A DNA stretch of 64,000 nt from Cesiribacter sp. SM1 (GTDB lineage: Bacteria; Bacteroidota; Bacteroidia; Cytophagales; Cyclobacteriaceae): assembly GCF_020178975.1 (NCBI RefSeq), contig NZ_JAHXBU010000091.1, positions 62,001 through 126,000 on the forward strand. Direction: 5' to 3'. The notes below the pieces were generated by a model that did no database searches, was not told the origin of the DNA, and saw nothing but the letters and a program-made list of their open reading frames with translations. Of this stretch, positions 59,080 through 64,000 are shown piece by piece. The position numbers and the translations under genes were made by a program. The number at the start of each line of letters is the position of its first letter. Position 1 is the first letter of the stretch.

Positions 59080-60036
59080 ATGTATATCAGTATTGTTCAG
59101 CTTGAATATGTACTTGCTTTAAGTACCTATGGCAGCTTTGTAGCAGCAGCCGAGCACTGCCATGTTACCCAGCCTACCCTGAGCATGCAGCTGAAAAAGC
59201 TGGAAGAAGAGCTGGGGGTGCTGCTTTTCGACCGTTCCAAACAACCCCTGATGCCTACCGATGTGGGGGCCCGTATTGTAGAGCAGGCCCGTGTTGTTTT
59301 GCATGAAGTTAGTAAAATAGGGGAAATTGTGCATGAGTCGAAAGGCATCATCAAGGGGGAGCTAAACATTGGCATCATCCCTACTTTATCGCCCTTTTTG
59401 CTCCCGCTTTTCATAGGGGAATTTAACAGAAAATACCCGGGCATTCAGCTGCATATACAAGATCTGCAGACCGAAGAAATCCTTGGTAAGATCAAGAAAG
59501 ACCAGCTCGATGTTGGAATTCTGGTAACACCTACCCGCGATCCGGCAGTACAGGAAAAGCCAGTGTTTTACGAAGAGTTCTATGCCTATCTCGACGAATC
59601 GCTGGTAAAGGAAAGAAAGGGCAATTCCATAGAAATGGAAGAAATGCTGCAGAACCGGCTGTGGATGCTGGAAGAAGGCAACTGTTTCCGCAACCAGACT
59701 TTCAACCTCTGTGGCCTTAACCAGCTGCAGTTTAAAGACCTGAAGTTCCGCTACGAGAGCGGCAACCTGCATACCCTCATCAAAATGGTAGACCGTGAGG
59801 GTGGCATTACCCTTATTCCGCAGCTAGCTTCTTTTGACTTGCATGAAAAAAGAAGGGAGCAGTTGCGCTTTATAGGCCGTAACCACCCGGTGCGTGAGGT
59901 AAGCCTTGTGTACTCCAGGAAGTTTGCCAAAATTGGCCTGATCAGAAAGCTGGAAGAGGAGATACTTAAGAATTTACCCCAGGAGGTGCTGGGCAACTCA
60001 GCTGATAATATCGTGGAGATATATGCTGTAAAATAG
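59080..60036 (+). CDS. oxyR: OxyR-type LysR regulator
   Basis: A 318-residue LysR-family regulator. The helix-turn-helix is [20 protein letters not shown] and the wing [14 protein letters not shown]. In the sensing domain a Cys pair eight residues apart ([14 protein letters not shown]) matches the Cys199/Cys208 redox switch of E. coli OxyR. Peroxide oxidises the pair and makes the protein activate its targets. It lies divergent to katA, so it likely controls it and itself. Its own terminator is shared with the next gene. Confidence 0.93.
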   Translation: MYISIVQLEYVLALSTYGSFVAAAEHCHVTQPTLSMQLKKLEEELGVLLFDRSKQPLMPTDVGARIVEQARVVLHEVSKIGEIVHESKGIIKGELNIGIIPTLSPFLLPLFIGEFNRKYPGIQLHIQDLQTEEILGKIKKDQLDVGILVTPTRDPAVQEKPVFYEEFYAYLDESLVKERKGNSIEMEEMLQNRLWMLEEGNCFRNQTFNLCGLNQLQFKDLKFRYESGNLHTLIKMVDREGGITLIPQLASFDLHEKRREQLRFIGRNHPVREVSLVYSRKFAKIGLIRKLEEEILKNLPQEVLGNSADNIVEIYAVK

Positions 60037-60057
60037 TAAGCAACACCCTGAAATGAA

Positions 60058-60090
60058 AAGAGCCGGCAGCCTTTACAGGCCCCGGCTCTT
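60058..60090. terminator. Bidirectional terminator after oxyR
   Basis: AAGAGCCGG and CCGGCTCTT form a nine-base stem around a fifteen-base loop. It separates oxyR from the convergent barrel-fusion gene. The T runs are short. Confidence 0.55.
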
Positions 60091-60108
60091 GTATGTTTAA
60101 GCCTTGAA

Positions 60109-62094
60109 TTAACGCAGGAAAGTTTTTCTCAACTGGAGGTTAAGCCCCAGGGTGTAGGGACGCAGACCAAATGGTTCCCTCGATTTAAAAGTAGAGCCCA
60201 TGTAGTAGTTTACCATGGGTGTTGCCGAAACTTCATAACTGCCAAGTACTTTCAAATTGTAGCCAATGCCCAGGAGCACATTATAATTTAACTGCTCCAG
60301 CGGGTTATCATCTGCCGGAAACTCCACAGTTTCGAGCCATTCGCCGTTGCTGTACACTTTTGTACTGCCTTTTATCAGCAGGTTAAGCCCTCCCCCCACG
60401 CTGATGTTAAACCTGCGGAGGCTATTTTGCCAGAAGTAATAGTTTGCCCCTACCCGCCAGCTGCCATAAGCATAGTTGCTCACCAGCTGCCTGTCTGCAG
60501 TGGCTAAAACTGGCTTCAAGGCTATCTGTCCATCGGCAATTACCTCGCGTAAGAGTGTGTCTACCTCACCATTGGTATAGGTATAAGATACATTTTCTTT
60601 TAACTGCATAAAGCCCAAGCTGGTCTCCAGTTGCAAACGAGGGGTTACCGCCTTAGCCACACTAAAGCCAAACTCATAGCCCATACGGTCTTTTGCAGAA
60701 CCGCCGCCATTGTTAAAGCTGGTGATCAGCACCTCGTCTTCCCCGTTAGGCTTATAAGTTTTGTAGGCATAACGGGGGGCAAAAAACACCGCTACAGACC
60801 AGGCTCCTTCCTGCTTTTTATCCTTGTTCACAACAGTGGCCTCCCCAAGCTGTGTTGCAGAATCAGCAACAGCAAGCACACTATCAGCAATAAAATAAGC
60901 AGTTGCTGTATCCAGCAGATAGCCCTGAGGCGCAATGACAGGCAACAGTTCAGCTGCTGGAGCAACATCAACTTTATTACCATCCAGGCTTTCCTCCTTA
61001 GCTACACTCATAGGTACCTGCTGCTGGTTTACAGAGGTATTCACTATCTGCACAGGCAAGCCTGCATCTCCTGCAGTTACTTCCTCCCTCTGCCCTGCAG
61101 GCGCCCCTGCTTTCAAAGTACTGATGGCTGCATCTATACTGCTTATCGATCCAGCCCCTGCCTTTTCGGTAACTTCTGCAGCTTTTTCAGCATCTTCAGT
61201 ATTTTTAGCTTCTGTTTTATGCTGTTCTGCAGCAACAACACTCTGCTCTTCAGCAGGCTTTTGCTTATCGGTAGTGGCAGCGGCAGGCTGCAACACCAAT
61301 CCCGCTTCAGCTTGCCGGTTATTTGCCATAGCAGGACTAGTGCTGGTGCCAGCCTCAGCAGCTTTGTCTGAGGAGGCAGTTTTGTCTCCAACTGTACTGC
61401 TCATAGCGGCTTTAACGGCATTTCTAGCATCAGCAGCTGCTGCATTAACCGCGGCACCTTTATACTGATTTGCGGCCTTTTCATCCGCTTTATCTGATCC
61501 TGTAGCAGGTTGGGCAGTCAAGGCCGGCTGTACCTGTGTTCTATTTTCTAAATGAGGCTGCCTGGCAACTACAGCATTAGTACCTGAAGCTGCTTCATTA
61601 GCTCCGGCTGTAGTGCGGATATCCCTTGCTCCATTAGCATTTTGCTGCGGCGCCACAGAAGTATTAGGCAGCAAGTCTCCTTCGGCAGCAATGTTGTTTT
61701 CCTGTACCTGGCCTATGTTCTCTTTGCTACCCGCTACCTGTACTGTTGCTGTTGCGGGGCTGTTCAGCACTTCTGATGATGGACCAGCAGCATGTAAATC
61801 AGCTTCATCCGGGGCAGGTTCAGGCAGTACCACCTCCGGCAGTTTAGCCACATCCGTTGCAGCTTGTTTCTCAAACAGGGTATTAGAGATCCGGCTTAGT
61901 GATGCCGGCTCATATACCATAAGACCGGAAAACACACCTACCAACAGCAGCCCCCCGGTCAACCACCAGCGGAGACGTATCCACCATGCCGGCCGGATAT
62001 CAGGCTGAATCCTGCTCCAGGCTCCAGCCGGAGGCTCTTCCTCGAGCTCCAGCATTTTTCGCCGGATATCTTCCAGTTCTTTGTCGCTTAGCAT
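60109..62094 (-). CDS. Anti-sigma-like protein fused to an outer-membrane beta-barrel
   Basis: A 661-residue protein with four parts. Residues 1-43 are cytoplasmic, with the EEEPPAGAWSRI motif seen in N-termini of Bacteroidota anti-sigma-like proteins. Residues about 44-61 are a membrane helix (WLTGGLLLVGVFSGLMV). Residues about 62-430 are low-complexity, rich in Ala, Thr, Glu and Gln, without a fold. Residues about 440-661 are beta strands of an outer-membrane barrel (PF13568-like), ending LNLQLRKTFLR. The gene overlaps the ECF sigma factor by 7 bp. A trans-envelope sensor that ties barrel state to sigma release is proposed, not shown. Confidence 0.75.
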   Translation of the reverse strand: MLSDKELEDIRRKMLELEEEPPAGAWSRIQPDIRPAWWIRLRWWLTGGLLLVGVFSGLMVYEPASLSRISNTLFEKQAATDVAKLPEVVLPEPAPDEADLHAAGPSSEVLNSPATATVQVAGSKENIGQVQENNIAAEGDLLPNTSVAPQQNANGARDIRTTAGANEAASGTNAVVARQPHLENRTQVQPALTAQPATGSDKADEKAANQYKGAAVNAAAADARNAVKAAMSSTVGDKTASSDKAAEAGTSTSPAMANNRQAEAGLVLQPAAATTDKQKPAEEQSVVAAEQHKTEAKNTEDAEKAAEVTEKAGAGSISSIDAAISTLKAGAPAGQREEVTAGDAGLPVQIVNTSVNQQQVPMSVAKEESLDGNKVDVAPAAELLPVIAPQGYLLDTATAYFIADSVLAVADSATQLGEATVVNKDKKQEGAWSVAVFFAPRYAYKTYKPNGEDEVLITSFNNGGGSAKDRMGYEFGFSVAKAVTPRLQLETSLGFMQLKENVSYTYTNGEVDTLLREVIADGQIALKPVLATADRQLVSNYAYGSWRVGANYYFWQNSLRRFNISVGGGLNLLIKGSTKVYSNGEWLETVEFPADDNPLEQLNYNVLLGIGYNLKVLGSYEVSATPMVNYYMGSTFKSREPFGLRPYTLGLNLQLRKTFLR

Positions 62095-62807
62095 TTTGCA
62101 GAGATTGAGTGTTTCTGGAGTATGTTTTTCAGGTAAGCCTTTGCCTTGGCCAGCTGCGATTTAGAGGTGCCCTCTGCAATCTGCAGCATATCAGCTATTT
62201 CGGCATGGTTGTAGCCCTCCATCACATAGAGGTTAAAAACCAGCTTATAGCCCTCGGGCAGCTGGTCAATAAAGGTCAGCAATTCTTTGCCGGAAAGGTC
62301 ACTGACAATATCTTCTGAGGTAGGCGTCATTTCCTCTACGGCACTGTAGTCGACCTGCTTCTGATATTTGCGGTTTTTGTTGTAGTGGTTAATGGCTGTA
62401 TTTACAAAGATGCGCCTTACCCAACCCTCAAAGGATCCCTCTCCTTTGTACTTGCTGATGTTGTTAAAAACCTTTACAAAAGCCTCGTGGAAAATATCTT
62501 CGGCCTCAAAACGTGATTTGGTGTAGCGCACACATACGGCCATCATGCGCCTGGAGTATAAATTGTAAAGTTTCTCCTGTGCCGATGGCTTTCCCTGCCT
62601 GCAGCCTTCAATGATTTCCTCTTCAGTAGGTTCTTTTGCTTTGGCTGCAGATTTACCTCCCAGCAGCCCCGACAGGATTAACCGAATAGCAGGGAGGGGC
62701 TGCCAAAGCTGTACCTCACCCAGGTATGCCTGTAGCAGGTAAACCAGGTGCAGCAATGACTGAGGCATGAACCCGCACTTTTTTATATGATGGGCAAGTA
62801 CTAACAT
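62088..62807 (-). CDS. ECF RNA polymerase sigma factor
   Basis: A 239-residue ECF sigma factor. Region 2 spans KLYNLYSRRMMAVCVRYTKS, the YTKSRFEAEDIFHEAFVKVF core-binding segment and GSFEGWVRRIFVNTA, the promoter-melting part. Region 4 is QLPEGYKLVFNLYVMEGYNH with the helix-turn-helix HAEIADMLQIAEGTSKSQLA. The first 50 residues before TEEEIIEGCRQG are unusual and the true start may be later; ATGs at 62807 and 62768 are both possible. It is followed by the barrel fusion, with a 7 bp overlap that suggests coupled translation of sigma and its controller. Confidence 0.9.
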   Translation of the reverse strand: MLVLAHHIKKCGFMPQSLLHLVYLLQAYLGEVQLWQPLPAIRLILSGLLGGKSAAKAKEPTEEEIIEGCRQGKPSAQEKLYNLYSRRMMAVCVRYTKSRFEAEDIFHEAFVKVFNNISKYKGEGSFEGWVRRIFVNTAINHYNKNRKYQKQVDYSAVEEMTPTSEDIVSDLSGKELLTFIDQLPEGYKLVFNLYVMEGYNHAEIADMLQIAEGTSKSQLAKAKAYLKNILQKHSISAKC

Positions 62808-62837
62808 TTATCTGAGGCGCTCATGCCTGCAATTGTT

Positions 62838-63530
62838 TTATTTGATATTGATAGTTACTGTGGCTTCCAGCATGTTGGAACAATCAGTAGGGCAGTAACC
62901 ATACGTTATAGTTTCCTGGCCTACAAAGTTTTTATCAGGGTAATACCTGAGCACTACATTATTTGGGTGGGAACCATGCCCCCAGATCACCTCATGATGT
63001 CCTGTACCCACATGAGAAGTTACCACCCCTATTCCATTACTTGAGCAGATCCTGTCATTTCTAAAAATCTGTACATCAACCCATTGATCATTAGTAGTTT
63101 CTGCAAAATCATCTGCTAAGGCATCTACACAGGTATTGGGATCCGGCAACTCATCAATGTATACCAGCACCTCCTCAGTTTTGCAGGTTTTTGCACTGCA
63201 TACGGTATACGTAAACCTGTCTACTCCCGCAAATCCATCCTGAGGCAAATAATAGGTATCGGTACCATCCACAAAAAAGCTGCCATGCTGTGGCTGGTTA
63301 AATTTCACAGTTACCTCTACTTTTATGCTGTCATTTAACAGAGGATCGAGGTTGATTGAACTTGGACCATCGGGATATCGGTAGTCCCAGATTTCATCGG
63401 GCACTAGCCTGAATTCTTCAATAGTCCTGGGTACAACATCCTCGCCGGCAATATCACAACCTCCCAGCACTGCGGTACAGGCAATGGCCAGATGTAACTG
63501 GTTTTTTATCCTTCTAAAATAAGGGTTCAT
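62838..63530 (-). CDS. Lipoprotein with Ig/cadherin-like repeats
   Basis: A 230-residue lipoprotein (lipobox AVLGGC, Cys near residue 25). Two tandem Big_9-type repeats are visible: NQPQHGSFFVDGTDTYYL with DGFAGVDRFTYTVC, and later GHHEVIWGHGSHPNN with YPDKNFVGQETITYGYC. Each ends in a Cys pair. Such domains occur in surface and secreted Bacteroidota proteins. It lies 30 bp before the sigma factor and on the same strand, so it may be in the same transcript. Role unknown. Confidence 0.75.
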   Translation of the reverse strand: MNPYFRRIKNQLHLAIACTAVLGGCDIAGEDVVPRTIEEFRLVPDEIWDYRYPDGPSSINLDPLLNDSIKVEVTVKFNQPQHGSFFVDGTDTYYLPQDGFAGVDRFTYTVCSAKTCKTEEVLVYIDELPDPNTCVDALADDFAETTNDQWVDVQIFRNDRICSSNGIGVVTSHVGTGHHEVIWGHGSHPNNVVLRYYPDKNFVGQETITYGYCPTDCSNMLEATVTINIK

Positions 63531-63889
63531 CTCTATGCTTGTTTCTACCGGTCAGACCAAAGCCAGGACAAAAGCGTTGCCTGGCTCCTAATTATTTTTC
63601 GGCAGAAACGGTTATCGGGTATCTGGTACAGCAATTCTTTAGGAAAAGCTACAAAACAAAGCTCATATTTCAATGCACAAAATTATAATATTCTGCATTT
63701 TATTTGCACCTGTTTTAGTCCCATTTCAACACTTACTGTCTGAAATCCATTATATTTTCTGTCCCGGCAACTGGCAGCTACACCAGATACAGATATTACT
63801 CACCGGGTAAAAAGAAAAAAAACTGCATACCAATGGCACACAGTTTTATCTTAAGAAAGGTGTTGAAATGATTCGGATTGATGTAGAAC
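63531..63889. other. Intergenic region
   Basis: About 359 bp without a recognised gene. A CAAAATTA (minus-strand TAATTTTG, a -7-like box) at 63678-63685 could serve the lipoprotein gene, but no -33 partner is seen. Confidence 0.4.
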
Positions 63890-64000
63890 TCAGACTGGCT
63901 TATAGTACTCAAAGAAAGTATTATCCGGGTTGATTATTTTCAGCACCCAGCAATCAACACCAGCATAGTTCATGCGGCTTATCTGATATTTCAGGGCCAA
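63890..64000 (-). CDS. Partial CDS, C-terminal end only
   Basis: An open frame runs in from the right edge and stops at 63890, giving 36 residues ending FFEYYKPV. Its start lies outside the window. The composition looks coding but the family cannot be told. Confidence 0.4.
   Translation of the reverse strand: MALKYQISRMNYAGVDCWVLKIINPDNTFFEYYKPV

Noticed and set aside
60935-61468. Ala/Ser-rich plus-strand ORF opposite the barrel fusion
   Set aside because: Shadow of the low-complexity linker on the other strand.

Overview
The window looks like chromosomal DNA of a Bacteroidota bacterium, most likely in or near the Cytophagales. The main reasons are a type IX secretion (T9SS) C-terminal sorting domain on a giant adhesin, many DUF6089, DUF4920, DUF1080 and DUF5117-type proteins, lipoproteins with twin-arginine leaders, a GC-type smpB/tsaD/tamB core, and promoters of the Bacteroidota form TTG-N19-21-TAnnTTTG in front of several transcription units, including the tRNA. 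No phage, no intact insertion sequence and no CRISPR array were seen.

Layout. 1-23 kb is mostly housekeeping and envelope genes: a partial membrane protein, an exported RidA-type protein, a PD40/OmpA envelope protein, an RlmI-like methyltransferase, an HNH nuclease, an NlpC/P60 peptidase, smpB, a thioesterase, tsaD, a 1532-residue TamB with its start codon abutting that of tsaD, a DUF6089 barrel, a sugar transferase and nucleotide-sugar dehydrogenase, kdsA-kdsC for KDO, a GNAT-nitrilase fusion, a penicillin acylase and an atypical response regulator. 23.7-34.8 kb is a ten-gene divergent locus: transporter, three TIM-barrel isomerases, GMC dehydrogenase with its Tat-dependent small subunit, two Gfo/Idh/MocA oxidoreductases, a cytochrome c and a 3-keto-disaccharide hydrolase (DUF1080). 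Together they read as an oxidative 3-keto-glycoside degradation pathway. 35.9-39.8 kb is the T9SS adhesin with near-identical internal repeats, followed by tRNA-Arg(TCT) and a 1.4 kb gene-poor stretch.

41.4-44.9 kb is a three-gene operon: GT-C-like membrane protein, HAD phosphatase and UbiA-type prenyltransferase with DPPR-synthase-like motifs. It may make and use a polyprenyl-phosphate pentose. 45.3-57.1 kb carries carbohydrate genes: an exported GH9 glucanase, an exported AGE-family epimerase with an FN3 tail, aldose 1-epimerase, acetyltransferase, PfkB kinase and sugar-porter MFS. A large DUF5117/DUF4953 zinc metalloprotease sits among them. 57.5-60.0 kb is a divergent katA-oxyR pair. 60.1-62.8 kb is an ECF sigma factor overlapping a protein that seems to join an anti-sigma-like tail, an inner-membrane helix, a long Ala-rich linker and an outer-membrane barrel. 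The window ends with a lipoprotein with Ig/cadherin-like repeats and the tail of another gene.

All functional statements rest on reading motifs by eye. No database search was possible.
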